A DNA stretch of 64,000 nucleotides from Christiangramia forsetii KT0803 (GCF_000060345.1 NC_008571.1:1054001-1118000), one strand, 5' to 3'; positions 25,779 through 35,004 are shown, counted from the stretch's first letter. Numbers and translations are program-made. The notes: a model not told the origin generated them from the letters alone.

Positions 25779-26993
25779 CTATGAATCTATTAGTCTGGTG
25801 GCGATCTGAGCTTTTGCAGATAATGTTTTATGTACAGGACATTTATCTGCAATTTCCATGAGTCTCTTCAATTGTTTCTCGTCCAGATTTCCCTCAATAG
25901 AAATTTCCCTTTCAAAACTATCAATCTTTGCCATATCATTTTCACACTCCTCACAATCACTAGCATGCTTTTTAGAATAACTTACGTGTGTTTCTACATT
26001 ATCGATCTTCCATTTTTTTCTACGGGCATACATTTGAATAGTCATAGAAGTACAGGCTGCCAGGCCACTAGAAACCAGTTCGTAAGGGTTGGGCCCAAGA
26101 TCGCTACCGCCCACTTTTATAGGTTCGTCTGCAACCAGATGATGATTTCCCGCTATAATTTGAGTTGTAAAACCAGTTGCTCCCAGATTGGCCATTACTT
26201 CATGGTCTGTTTTTAATTCTGGAGCTTTCGGTTCTTTTATATATTTACTTGCCCAGGCCGAAATAACTGTTCCAACATATTCAGAATCTGCTTTTGTGCT
26301 CAGCATATGGTCTGCACCATCAATAGAAATAAAACTCTTGGGATGCCATGCAGATTTGTACAGCTCCTCAGCATGATTTATAGAAACTATTTCATCTTGC
26401 GGAGAGTGCATCACTAATAAAGCCTTTCTTATTTCCTTTAAAGCAGAAGCATCCTGGTTTTTTTTAAGATCATCAATAAATTGCTTTTTGATTTTGAAAC
26501 TTCGCCCTCCAATTTTCACATCGGCAAAACCTTTATTCAGGATTTCTTCGGAACTGGATTCAAAATGTTTCTGAACATGGGATAGGTTTGAAGGAGCGTT
26601 AATGGTAACCATACATTTTACTGAATCAAGCTTCTGGGAAGCGAATAGGGCAGCAGCTCCGCCTAATGAATGTCCAACGATCATTACAGGTGCCTTATAT
26701 TCTTTTTTCAGGAATTCAGCAGCAGCTAATAAATCTCCTACATTGCTCGAAAAATTGGTGTCTTCAAACTCACCTTCGCTGTCTCCAAGGCCTGTAAAGT
26801 CAAATCTTAAAACACCATAACCTTTTGAAGCCAGATTTTTGCTGATATTTGATGGTGCATGAAAATTCTTATTACAAGTAAAGCAATGTGCAAAAAGTAT
26901 AAAATTTGAAGGTTGCGAGTTTGTAGGTAACTCCAACACACCCTTAAGTTCTCTGGAATCAGAATTTTTAAAACTTACTTCTAGCTTTTTCAT
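25779..26993 (-). CDS. bifunctional alpha/beta hydrolase-OsmC protein
   Basis: 404 residues in two domains. Residues 1-255 are an alpha/beta hydrolase with the nucleophile in GHSLGGAAAL, an acidic residue in SPQDEIVSINH and the histidine in DGADHML. Residues 270-404 are an OsmC/Ohr-like domain with two cysteines, in GLAACTSMTIQMYARRKKW and DKCPVHKTLSAKA, which is a thiol peroxidase pair. Such fusions occur in several phyla. They may detoxify organic hydroperoxides or their esters. The SOD gene lies 110 bp downstream on the same strand, consistent with a stress context. Confidence 0.92.
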   Translation of the reverse strand: MKKLEVSFKNSDSRELKGVLELPTNSQPSNFILFAHCFTCNKNFHAPSNISKNLASKGYGVLRFDFTGLGDSEGEFEDTNFSSNVGDLLAAAEFLKKEYKAPVMIVGHSLGGAAALFASQKLDSVKCMVTINAPSNLSHVQKHFESSSEEILNKGFADVKIGGRSFKIKKQFIDDLKKNQDASALKEIRKALLVMHSPQDEIVSINHAEELYKSAWHPKSFISIDGADHMLSTKADSEYVGTVISAWASKYIKEPKAPELKTDHEVMANLGATGFTTQIIAGNHHLVADEPIKVGGSDLGPNPYELVSSGLAACTSMTIQMYARRKKWKIDNVETHVSYSKKHASDCEECENDMAKIDSFEREISIEGNLDEKQLKRLMEIADKCPVHKTLSAKAQIATRLIDS

Positions 26994-27042
26994 AATGGTA
27001 TTATTTTCCTTTAAGGTTTGAATCAGGATAAGGTAATAAAAA

Positions 27043-27066
27043 AAAGCTGCCGTGAAAGGCAGCTTT
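27043..27066 (-). terminator. terminator of the DUF1080 sugar operon
   Basis: AAAGCTGCC-N6-GGCAGCTTT, a 9-bp stem with a preceding A-run, 18 bp after the stop of the DUF1080 gene. On the minus strand the A-run is a T tract. It closes the five-gene leftward operon. Confidence 0.85.
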
Positions 27067-27084
27067 AAAATTGTAAGTTAAATT

Positions 27085-27840
27085 TTAGAGTTGTTTGATC
27101 TTTATATTTCTGTACCACACTGGATCTCCATGATCCTGAAGGGCAATATGGCCTTTTTGACTGGCGCCAAAACCTTCCCATTCACTAAACTTAGACTTGC
27201 TCACCATGTTTTTCCATTCTTCTCCATGAACAGGGAATTCAACTATGGTTGTTCCATTTAGTTTAACCCAACCTTTATTCTCTTTATAATTTATATGAAT
27301 TACTTCTTTATTCCATTCTCCGGCAGGTTTTGTAACATCTTCGCTTGGTGGAATCATATCGTACAAAGCTCCTGCAGTTCTATTCAAACCATTCTTAGCA
27401 TCAGGATGTCTTTGATTATCCAGCACCTGAATTTCAGGCCCGGTTAAATAAGGTTCATTGTATTTTTCACCTTCCTGCACTGCCCACATAATTCCGCTAT
27501 TTCCAGCTTCTGAAATTTTCCATTCCAGCGATAATTCAAAATTTTCAAATTCTTCTTTAGTAATAAGATTTTCTGTTTTAGATCTATTTTCTGCTGAAGG
27601 CTTGAACGAAATTGCACCATTTTCGGCTTTCCATTGATCTGAAATTGAATCCTTATTAAAAGCTTTCCATCCATCTAGGTTTTCTCCATTAAAAAGTTCC
27701 TGCCATTCCTGGTCCTCTTTTGCCTCTGAACTTTTCATCTCTGTATTTTCAGCAACCTTTATTTCTTCAGATTCTTTATTTTCATTCTTACATGCGGTCA
27801 AAGCAAGTATAGAGCATCCTATTATTACTAATTTTTTCAT
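27085..27840 (-). CDS. DUF1080 family protein (3-keto-disaccharide/glucoside hydrolase-like), lipoprotein
   Basis: 251 residues. A lipoprotein signal (MKKLVIIGCSILALTAC) and a Glu/Lys-rich linker lead to the DUF1080 concanavalin-like fold. Typical pieces are EWQELFNGENLDGWKAF, GNSGIMWAVQEG and, near the end, KGHIALQDHGDPVWYRNIKI. Members of the family hydrolyse or eliminate 3-keto-glycosides. It would act outside the inner membrane. It is the last gene of the operon with two TIM-barrel proteins, a dehydrogenase and a permease. Confidence 0.88.
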   Translation of the reverse strand: MKKLVIIGCSILALTACKNENKESEEIKVAENTEMKSSEAKEDQEWQELFNGENLDGWKAFNKDSISDQWKAENGAISFKPSAENRSKTENLITKEEFENFELSLEWKISEAGNSGIMWAVQEGEKYNEPYLTGPEIQVLDNQRHPDAKNGLNRTAGALYDMIPPSEDVTKPAGEWNKEVIHINYKENKGWVKLNGTTIVEFPVHGEEWKNMVSKSKFSEWEGFGASQKGHIALQDHGDPVWYRNIKIKQL

Positions 27841-27850
27841 TTTGGTTGTT

Positions 27851-28903
27851 TTAAATTCCTAATATTCGTTTTAGTTTATTCTCATCTTTTTCAGACCCTG
27901 AAAAATCATCGAATCTCTTTTGAGTGGCTTCTATAATATTATCAGCAATAAATGAAACGCCTTCTTTTGCACCCTGATCTGGGGATTTAATGCAGCATTC
28001 CCATTCCAGAACTGCCCAAACATCACATCCGTATTCGGTTAATTTCGAAAAAACAGTTTTAAAATCTACCTGTCCATCACCGGGATGGCGATATCGTCCC
28101 GCTCTGTCTTTCCAGTCTCCATAACCTCCAAACATTCCTTTTTTACCTGTAGGATTAAATTCGGCATCCTTAACATGGAACATTTTTATATAATCGTGAT
28201 AATGATCTATATATTCTATGTAATCCAATTGCTGAAGTACAAAATGGCTGGGATCGTAGAGAATATTTACCCTTTTATGATTGTTGGTCGCTTCCAAAAA
28301 ACGTTCAAAAGTAACACCATCGTGAAGATCTTCGCCCGGATGGATCTCGTAACAGACATCTACCCCCTGTTCATCAAACTCATTTAAAATAGGCATCCAT
28401 CGTTTTGCTAATTCGCTAAAACCCATTTCCACAAGGCCTTCCGGTCTTTGAGGCCAGGGATGCGCAGTGTGCCATAAAAATGAACCGCTAAAAGTACCAT
28501 GTACGTCAAGACCAAGATTTCTGCTTGCTTTTGCCGCATACTTTAATTGATCTATTGCCCAGTTTGTACGTTTTTCAGGATTATTTTTATACGCATCTGG
28601 AGCGAAATTATCAAACATACTATCATAGGCAGGATGCACAGCCACTAATTGACCCTGAAGATGGGAGCTAAGCTCTGTGATCTCCAATCCATACGACTCA
28701 ACTTTAGCTTTTAATTCATCACAATAGGTTTTACTTTCAGCCGCTTTCTTCAGGTCCATAAGTCTGGTTTCCCAGGTTGGGATCTGGATTCCTTTATAAC
28801 CTAAACCTGAAGCCCATTTACACAATCCGTCTAAAGAATTAAAAGGCTCTTTATCATCCATGAACTGAGCTAAAAATACGGCTGGTCCTTTAATAGTCTT
28901 CAT
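27851..28903 (-). CDS. sugar phosphate isomerase/epimerase (xylose-isomerase-like TIM barrel)
   Basis: 350 residues, cytosolic. Metal-binding candidates in the barrel are CYEIHPGEDLHDG, ILYDPSHFVLQQLD and MFHVKDAEF, with VLEWECC at the end. Such AP-endonuclease-2-fold enzymes isomerise or epimerise sugars and keto-sugars with a divalent metal. The gene lies 12 bp after the Gfo/Idh stop and 10 bp before DUF1080. It may act on the keto-sugar released by the pathway; the substrate is unknown. Confidence 0.88.
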   Translation of the reverse strand: MKTIKGPAVFLAQFMDDKEPFNSLDGLCKWASGLGYKGIQIPTWETRLMDLKKAAESKTYCDELKAKVESYGLEITELSSHLQGQLVAVHPAYDSMFDNFAPDAYKNNPEKRTNWAIDQLKYAAKASRNLGLDVHGTFSGSFLWHTAHPWPQRPEGLVEMGFSELAKRWMPILNEFDEQGVDVCYEIHPGEDLHDGVTFERFLEATNNHKRVNILYDPSHFVLQQLDYIEYIDHYHDYIKMFHVKDAEFNPTGKKGMFGGYGDWKDRAGRYRHPGDGQVDFKTVFSKLTEYGCDVWAVLEWECCIKSPDQGAKEGVSFIADNIIEATQKRFDDFSGSEKDENKLKRILGI

Positions 28904-28915
28904 TATATCTATTTT

Positions 28916-30052
28916 TTATTCTTCCAAATTTATCCAAACATTTCCCTGCTTATGAGAATCTACCGTTTTCTCTATAAAATTCATTCCACGTAAACCGTCA
29001 TTTAATTTTGGATAAGTACCTTTATGGCTAGATTTATCTTTAATTGCCATGGCTACCCCATAATAGATGTTCCCCATAGAATCAAAAATACCTTCTGGAT
29101 GTCCGGGAGGAAGCTTGGTGCCTTCCAGGGAAAACTCACTATTATATTCATGTCCCGGTTTTAAGACTTGTAGCGCCATTCCCTCCTTTAATAGATAAAG
29201 ATAATTGGGATTTTCCTGTTCCCATTTTAGGCCTCCGCTATCTCCATATATTTTCACAGAAAAGTTGTTTTCTTCTCCGGTGGCGATCTGGCTGGCTCTT
29301 AGAACTCCTTTAATATTCTCCTGAAATCTTAAAAGAATGGTACCGTCAATATCCATAGGATTATCTTCGTAGAGATAATTGAGGTCTGCAAGCACTTTAT
29401 TTACTTTCATCCCCGTGACATATTCAGCCATGTTGTAGGCATGAGTTCCAATATCCCCAATACAACAACTTATTCCAGACTTTTCCGGATCGAGGCGCCA
29501 TGTGGTTGATCTTTTTTCCTTGTCGTGAATAAGCGGATTTATCCATCCCTGGTAATATTGTACATCTACCTTCTGAATCTTTCCAATTTCACCATTTGCA
29601 ATCATGGTTTTCATTTGGCGTATCATTGGGTAGCCAGTATAGGTATAAGTTACCGCAAAAATGGTATTGGCTTTCTGCAGGATTTCATTCAGAATTTTTG
29701 CTTCTTCATAGGTGGTTGTCAGGGGTTTTTCGCAAATAACATTGAAACCATTCTCCAGTAGTTGTTTTGCCATAGGGAAATGAAGAAAGTTTGGTGTAAG
29801 TATTGAAACTGCCTGTATTTTTTGGTCTTCCGGAAGTATAGCTTCCTTCTCAATCATGTCATCCAGACTTTTATAAATTCTGGAACTATCGAGTTGAAGT
29901 TTTTCTCCAAATTTTAAACTTTTATCGTGCTGTACGTCAAAAACTCCTCCAACAATTTCGAATTGATCAAACATGTTTGCGGCTACCCGATGAAGAATTC
30001 CGATTAATGAATCTTCTCCACCGCCTAAAATTCCGAGTCTTATTTTACTCAT
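28916..30052 (-). CDS. Gfo/Idh/MocA family oxidoreductase
   Basis: 378 residues. The N-terminal NAD(P)-binding fold opens RLGILGGGEDSLIGILHR, and the family EKP motif is in CEKPLTTTYEEA. The C-terminal alpha/beta domain (ISCCIGDIGTHAYNMAEYVTG) supplies the substrate site, including the conserved His of the GDIGTHA segment. No signal peptide is seen, so it acts in the cytosol. It probably oxidises or reduces a sugar or inositol at C3 or C1. Neighbouring keto-sugar genes suggest a 3-keto intermediate. Confidence 0.92.
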   Translation of the reverse strand: MSKIRLGILGGGEDSLIGILHRVAANMFDQFEIVGGVFDVQHDKSLKFGEKLQLDSSRIYKSLDDMIEKEAILPEDQKIQAVSILTPNFLHFPMAKQLLENGFNVICEKPLTTTYEEAKILNEILQKANTIFAVTYTYTGYPMIRQMKTMIANGEIGKIQKVDVQYYQGWINPLIHDKEKRSTTWRLDPEKSGISCCIGDIGTHAYNMAEYVTGMKVNKVLADLNYLYEDNPMDIDGTILLRFQENIKGVLRASQIATGEENNFSVKIYGDSGGLKWEQENPNYLYLLKEGMALQVLKPGHEYNSEFSLEGTKLPPGHPEGIFDSMGNIYYGVAMAIKDKSSHKGTYPKLNDGLRGMNFIEKTVDSHKQGNVWINLEE

Positions 30053-30063
30053 AAAAGTGTGTT

Positions 30064-31302
30064 TTATATTTCGATATCTTTTTTGTCGATCTTTTCATTT
30101 TTAAAGAATAAAGCAAAAAGTAACATTACAAAAAATGCAAATCCGGCCGGGTAGATCCAAATCGTTTCCCAATCGTGCATTTTTTCTCCGGTTAAATAGG
30201 CATTTGTAATAAGGCCTGCTACATAGAAACCTATCAGCATTCCAACGCCATAAGTAGCGAGTGTGATTAATCCCTGCGCAGAACTCTTATATTTTGAACC
30301 CGCTTTAAAATCGGTATAAATTTGTCCTGAAACAAAGAAAAAGTCATAACAAATACCATGAAGAGCTATTCCTGTTAATAGCATAAAAATAAGTTCTCCT
30401 GAGTCGCCGTAAGCAAATAGGAGGTATCTAGCAGTCCAGGCTAACATTCCCGCGATAATGGTTAATTTAAAACCAAATCTCTTAAAGAAGAATGGTAATA
30501 ATAACATAAATAGTACTTCTGATGCCTGGCCAATCGTCATAAGCCCTGTAGGATTATTAACCCCAATTTCTGAAAGAAATGGATTTGTATTCTGATAATA
30601 GAACGCGAGGGGGATACATATTAGAACTGAAGCTAAAAAGAACATTAGAAAATTACGGTCTTTTAATAATCCTAATGCATCGAGACCAAGAGTTTCTACA
30701 ATACTCACTTTTTTAGACCTGTCTGCAGTTGGAGGTGTTTTAGGTAGGGTAAAGCTAAAAAGTCCTAAAAAGGCTGAAGCAATACTTACCATTAAAAAAG
30801 TATATTTCAACATTCCATCCTGCCTTGATTCAGGAGCATCCCAGAAGAAGATGTAACTAATAACCAAACCGGCAATAATCCATCCTATAGTACCAAAAAC
30901 CCTGATAAGAGCAAATTCTTTTGCAGGATCTTTCATCTGGTTAAAACTTACTGAGTTCACAAGAGCCAGCGTTGGCATATAAGCGATCATATAACCAAGA
31001 ACCAGAGGGTAGAATTCAGCAAAATCTGTACTTTGATACATCAAATACATAAGAACAGCGCCAAAAAGATGTAGAATTCCTAAGATCTTTTCCGCATTGA
31101 AAAACCGGTCTGCAATCATCCCTACAATAAACGGGGCGATAATAGCTCCCCAGGATTGGGTAGAAAAGGCAGTCGATATTTGAACATCTGTAGCTTCAAG
31201 ATTATATCCCAGGTATGTACCTAGAGTTACGAACCAGCCTCCCCAAATAAAAAATTCAAGGAACATCATTAAGGAAAGTTGAAATCGTATAAGTTTAGTC
31301 AT
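30064..31302 (-). CDS. MFS permease of the nucleoside:H+ symporter type
   Basis: 412 residues with 12 predicted membrane helices. It starts MTKLIRFQLSLMMFLEFFIWGGWFVTLG, which with the GTYLGYN segment is typical of the NHS family (NupG/XapB). In Bacteroidetes such permeases sit in operons with Gfo/Idh and TIM-barrel genes and probably carry sugars or their keto derivatives rather than nucleosides; that is inference. It is 11 bp upstream of the dehydrogenase and 16 bp downstream of the second TIM barrel. Confidence 0.88.
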   Translation of the reverse strand: MTKLIRFQLSLMMFLEFFIWGGWFVTLGTYLGYNLEATDVQISTAFSTQSWGAIIAPFIVGMIADRFFNAEKILGILHLFGAVLMYLMYQSTDFAEFYPLVLGYMIAYMPTLALVNSVSFNQMKDPAKEFALIRVFGTIGWIIAGLVISYIFFWDAPESRQDGMLKYTFLMVSIASAFLGLFSFTLPKTPPTADRSKKVSIVETLGLDALGLLKDRNFLMFFLASVLICIPLAFYYQNTNPFLSEIGVNNPTGLMTIGQASEVLFMLLLPFFFKRFGFKLTIIAGMLAWTARYLLFAYGDSGELIFMLLTGIALHGICYDFFFVSGQIYTDFKAGSKYKSSAQGLITLATYGVGMLIGFYVAGLITNAYLTGEKMHDWETIWIYPAGFAFFVMLLFALFFKNEKIDKKDIEI

Positions 31303-31318
31303 GGTTCAAGGATTAGTT

Positions 31319-32317
31319 TTATAGTTCGCTACCTGCTTTAATTAATAAATCTTTTGTAGCCATAATTCCTTTTTCAGCCGTTATTTCTTCACCCTCGAAT
31401 TCTACACCTATGTATCCCTTATACCCGGCATTTTTAACTATTTGGAGCATTTTTTTATAATCGATGAGATCTTCATTTCCATTCTCATCAAATGTGTAAG
31501 ATTTCGCACTAACCGCTTTAGCATACGGCATCATTTTTTTAACTCCTTCATACTTTGGAAACTCTTCCACACATTTCGTATTCCATCGTTCACCCCTTTC
31601 ACGTTTTAGGCAAAAATTCCCAAAATCGGGGAGAGTTCCGCAGTTTTCCATATTAACCTCTTGTATCACTTCAACCAGAAGATCTGCATTAGAAGATAAA
31701 TAGCCATGATTTTCTACCAGTACGTTGATTCCTTTTTTACTGGCATATTTGGAAAGTTTAGTCAATGCATCAATTGAATTATTTTTCCATTCTTCGGGAC
31801 TGTCACTTCCAAAAAGATTCACCCTAATAGAATGGCATCCTAGATACTGTGCGGCATCTACCCACTTTTTGTGATTTTCTACCGCCTTATTCCGGCTAAC
31901 CAAATCGTTCATCGCGAGATCACCTTCACCATCAATCATCAATAATAAGTTTTTCACTTCGTATTTTTCACTCCTGGCTTTAAGAGTGTCCAGAACCTGC
32001 TTCATTTTAGCATCGGGATTTTTTGCATTTTTAATTTCTTCAGCATAGAAACCGGTTACATACTCGATTCCATCAAACCCCATCTCGCTAGCCTTTTTTG
32101 CGAAATCCATTGGATCTAATTCTTTATTTTCTATAGGAAAGTGCAATGACCATTGAGCCAGAGATAACTTAAAAAACAAGGAATCTGATGTAGTCCTATC
32201 GTTTTCCTTCTGAACTATTTTAGAATCACGTCCTTTATTTTCCTTACATGAAATAAAGGAGAGGGAGAAAGCAGTTAGAGCAATGATTGATAATGTCTTA
32301 AGATATTTTAAGTTCAT
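31319..32317 (-). CDS. exported TIM-barrel sugar isomerase/epimerase-like protein
   Basis: 332 residues. A lipoprotein signal (ending SLSFISC at residue 25) differs from the cytosolic TIM barrel encoded at 27851. The barrel shows metal-site motifs LLVENHGYLSSNADLL, LPDFGNFCLKRE, AVSAKSYTFDENGNE and IGVEFEGEE. It would act on a sugar at the periplasmic side. It heads the five-gene operon, divergent from the GMC oxidoreductase gene across a 146-bp promoter region. Confidence 0.85.
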   Translation of the reverse strand: MNLKYLKTLSIIALTAFSLSFISCKENKGRDSKIVQKENDRTTSDSLFFKLSLAQWSLHFPIENKELDPMDFAKKASEMGFDGIEYVTGFYAEEIKNAKNPDAKMKQVLDTLKARSEKYEVKNLLLMIDGEGDLAMNDLVSRNKAVENHKKWVDAAQYLGCHSIRVNLFGSDSPEEWKNNSIDALTKLSKYASKKGINVLVENHGYLSSNADLLVEVIQEVNMENCGTLPDFGNFCLKRERGERWNTKCVEEFPKYEGVKKMMPYAKAVSAKSYTFDENGNEDLIDYKKMLQIVKNAGYKGYIGVEFEGEEITAEKGIMATKDLLIKAGSEL

Positions 32318-32414
32318 TGGTAAGGGGTTAAAAATGAGTTCTTTTAATTTTTCAGAAAACGAAAAATAAATGTAGCCTTTTTTTTAAAGATGCAAAATTT
32401 TGATCTTAAATTTA

Positions 32415-32422
32415 TATATTTG
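32415..32422 (+). promoter_or_regulatory. candidate -7 element for the GMC operon
   Basis: TATATTTG fits TAnnTTTG and lies 41 bp before the GTG start. The nearest TTTG upstream is only 12 bp away, too close for -33, so the call is weak. Confidence 0.3.
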
Positions 32423-32463
32423 ATAGACTTCGAGTTGAATCTTCATCATTAAAATAAGAAATT

Positions 32464-34167
32464 GTGAGTAATTACTACGAAAATGACAATTATGACGCTA
32501 TAGTTGTTGGTACGGGTATTAGTGGTGGCTGGGCCGCTAAAGAACTTTGTGAGAAGGGTTTTAAAACCCTGGTTTTAGAACGTGGGAGAATGGTGGAGCA
32601 CGTTAAAGACTATCCTACCATGAATGATGATCCATGGGACTATAAGTTTAAAGGACAGGTTACCAGAGAGGATAAAAAGAGGCAGTTAAAACAGGCAAGA
32701 ACCGGATATACAGTTTCCGAGCCAAGCAAACACTGGTTTGTAGATGATATTAAGCATCCCTATAATGAAACAAAGAGATTTGACTGGATGCGCGGTTATC
32801 ATGTTGGCGGTAGGTCTATTATGTGGGGTCGCCATAGTTATAGATTGAGTAATATGGATTTTGAGGCCAACAAGACTGATGGAATGGGGGTAGACTGGCC
32901 AATTAGATACAAAGACATAGCTCCTTGGTATGATTATGTAGAATCTTATATAGGTGTATGTGGAGAAAAATTAGGTTTAGATCAATTACCAGATGGTCAA
33001 TTTCTACCTCCAATGGATTTAAACTGTGTAGAGGATTATTTTAGGGAGAGTATTGCTGAGAATTTTGATGGTAGGGTAATGACTTCAGGAAGAGTAGCTC
33101 ATATAACCGGAGATAAAAAATTTGAAGGCAGATCAAAATGTCAATATAGAAATCGTTGTATAAGGGGATGTCCTTACGGAGGATATTTCAGTAGCAATTC
33201 TTCCACCTTACCTGCTGCTGAAAAAACAAGAAATATGACCTTAAGACCAAATTCTGTGGTAAGTGAGGTAATTTATGATCCTGAAACTAAAGAAGCTTCC
33301 GGGGTCAAAGTTATTGATGCCAATACTAAGGAAACTATGGAATTTAAAGCGAATGTGATTTTTCTCTGTGCTTCTGCAGTAGCTTCTACCAGTATTCTTA
33401 TGCAATCAAAGTCTGATAGATTTCCTGATGGAATGGGAAATGATTCCGGGGAGCTAGGCCACAATGTAATGGATCATCATTTTAAAGCTGGTGCCTCTGG
33501 GAAGTACGACGGATTTAAAGATTCGTATTACAAAGGCAGAAAACCGAATGGTATTTATTTACCAAGGTTCAGAAATTTAAACGGGAATGATAAAGATCTT
33601 GGTTTTCTTCGTGGTTATGGATATCAGGGAGGGGCTAGTAGAGGAAACTGGTCTGATAGCATTGCTGAAGCAGCCTACGGGGAAGATCTGAAAAAAGCAA
33701 TCACTGAACCAGGAGGTTGGAACATGGGACTTATGGGATTTGGCGAAACCTTGCCTTATCATGAAAATAAGATGAGCTTAGATTATAACAAATTAGACGA
33801 ATGGGATCTCCCAACGGTAACTTTTGATGCAGAGTTTAAAGAAAATGAATTGAAAATGCGGGAGGACATGGTTTCTCAAGCAGTTGAAATGCTGGATAAA
33901 GCAGGTTTCAAAGATGTGAACGGTTATGATGATATTGGAGCTCCTGGATTAGGAATCCATGAAATGGGAATGGCCAGAATGGGGCGTGATCCAAAGACAT
34001 CTGTATTGAATGGAAATAACCAGGTTCATGGGGTGTCTAATGTGTATGTGACAGATGGAGCCTTTATGACTTCAGCCGGATGCCAAAATCCTTCGTTGAC
34101 TTATATGGCCATGACTGCCAGGGCTGTTGATCATGCTTCAAGGAACTTCAAAAAATCGAATGCTTAA
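32464..34167 (+). CDS. GMC family oxidoreductase, probable glycoside 3-dehydrogenase large subunit
   Basis: 567 residues from a GTG start. The FAD motif is AIVVGTGISGGWAAKE (residues 12-27). The active site has H499 in GIHEMGMARMG and N542 in GCQNPSLT. Three cysteines (C226, C232, C236) form a compact cluster as in GMC proteins thought to carry an iron-sulfur centre. No signal peptide is present; export together with the small subunit is known for this class. It is expected to oxidise a sugar hydroxyl, possibly C3. It begins the rightward operon. Confidence 0.9.
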   Translation: MSNYYENDNYDAIVVGTGISGGWAAKELCEKGFKTLVLERGRMVEHVKDYPTMNDDPWDYKFKGQVTREDKKRQLKQARTGYTVSEPSKHWFVDDIKHPYNETKRFDWMRGYHVGGRSIMWGRHSYRLSNMDFEANKTDGMGVDWPIRYKDIAPWYDYVESYIGVCGEKLGLDQLPDGQFLPPMDLNCVEDYFRESIAENFDGRVMTSGRVAHITGDKKFEGRSKCQYRNRCIRGCPYGGYFSSNSSTLPAAEKTRNMTLRPNSVVSEVIYDPETKEASGVKVIDANTKETMEFKANVIFLCASAVASTSILMQSKSDRFPDGMGNDSGELGHNVMDHHFKAGASGKYDGFKDSYYKGRKPNGIYLPRFRNLNGNDKDLGFLRGYGYQGGASRGNWSDSIAEAAYGEDLKKAITEPGGWNMGLMGFGETLPYHENKMSLDYNKLDEWDLPTVTFDAEFKENELKMREDMVSQAVEMLDKAGFKDVNGYDDIGAPGLGIHEMGMARMGRDPKTSVLNGNNQVHGVSNVYVTDGAFMTSAGCQNPSLTYMAMTARAVDHASRNFKKSNA

Positions 34168-34178
34168 TTTGTGAAATT

Positions 34179-34823
34179 ATGAAAAGGAGACAAGCTTTAA
34201 AAAATATAGGACTAGGAGCGGGGATTTTTATCGTAGGACCTTCTACGCTGGGATTATTACAAAGTTGTAAGAATGAACCTGAATATGATTGGCAACCAAC
34301 ATTTTTATCTGCATCTCATGGATTCACATTAAAGAAAACTCTCGATATTATTTTACCTGTTGGTGATACACCCGGCGCTTCAGATCTTAATATCGCCCAA
34401 TTTATTGATTCTTATATGGATGAGGTAGCTGATGAAAAAAGTCGAAAGCGATTTGAACAATCGGCCGGTGCTTTTGCCAGAGCATTCAAGACAGAATATG
34501 ATAAGGAGCAGGGAGAAGGGAAAGAAGAAGATTTTGAGAAGATGATCAAGAAATATTTAAAAGCAACTCCCGCAGAGAAAGAGGAGTATACTAAAAGGAA
34601 TACTGAAACGCAGGATGCCCAGCAACAGCAGTCTGAAATGGAGATAGATCCAGATGCAGGTTCTTATACTTATTTAACTACAGTACGAGAAATGGGAATA
34701 TGGGCATGGAAAAATAGTGAACAGGTAGGAGAAAATGTTTTATGGTATGATCCTATTCCGGGTGAATATATTCCATGTGGTCCTGTTTCCGAATTAGGAG
34801 GAGCAAAAACAATGTCTTTATAA
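34179..34823 (+). CDS. gluconate 2-dehydrogenase subunit 3 family protein
   Basis: 214 residues. The N-terminus MKRRQALKNIGLGAGIFIVG resembles a Tat signal (a twin Arg followed by a hydrophobic run), and a Cys at residue 30 (LLQSCKNE) suggests lipid modification. The remaining helical protein fits the small subunit that pairs with GMC dehydrogenases and may carry the large subunit across the membrane by the Tat route. It starts 11 bp after the GMC gene. No catalytic residues are known. Confidence 0.88.
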   Translation: MKRRQALKNIGLGAGIFIVGPSTLGLLQSCKNEPEYDWQPTFLSASHGFTLKKTLDIILPVGDTPGASDLNIAQFIDSYMDEVADEKSRKRFEQSAGAFARAFKTEYDKEQGEGKEEDFEKMIKKYLKATPAEKEEYTKRNTETQDAQQQQSEMEIDPDAGSYTYLTTVREMGIWAWKNSEQVGENVLWYDPIPGEYIPCGPVSELGGAKTMSL

Positions 34824-34916
34824 GAAATACAGTAAGAATTATCTAATGGATGAATGGATAGTAGTCCAATTTTATCTGATTTATTTTAATCATGGCGGAT
34901 AGTTAAAAAGTTGATT

Positions 34917-34953
34917 ATTCTGTTATAGTTTTTAGTAAGATACACAACAGAAT
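34917..34953 (+). terminator. possible terminator after the GMC operon
   Basis: ATTCTGTT and AACAGAAT form an 8-bp stem with a 21-nt loop, followed by ACTTTTTT. It is weak but well placed between the small subunit gene and the susC operator. Confidence 0.45.
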
Positions 34954-34988
34954 ACTTTTTTAAAATTATGATAATCATGGTTTTAAAT

Positions 34989-35004
34989 ACGAAAACGTTT
35001 TCGT
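34989..35004. promoter_or_regulatory. perfect LacI/CcpA-type palindromic operator upstream of susC
   Basis: ACGAAAACGTTTTCGT is a 16-bp perfect palindrome with the central CG and GAAAACG half-sites of LacI-family operators (as in CcpA cre boxes). It lies 99 bp before the susC ATG in a 279-bp gap that otherwise holds only AT-rich sequence. No LacI-family gene is in the window, so the regulator is elsewhere. It could control susC and also the genes downstream. Confidence 0.7.

Noticed and set aside
31319-31399. Signal for a second IS or integration site between the TIM-barrel and permease genes
   Set aside because: Only a normal 16-bp operon spacer is present; no repeats or duplications.
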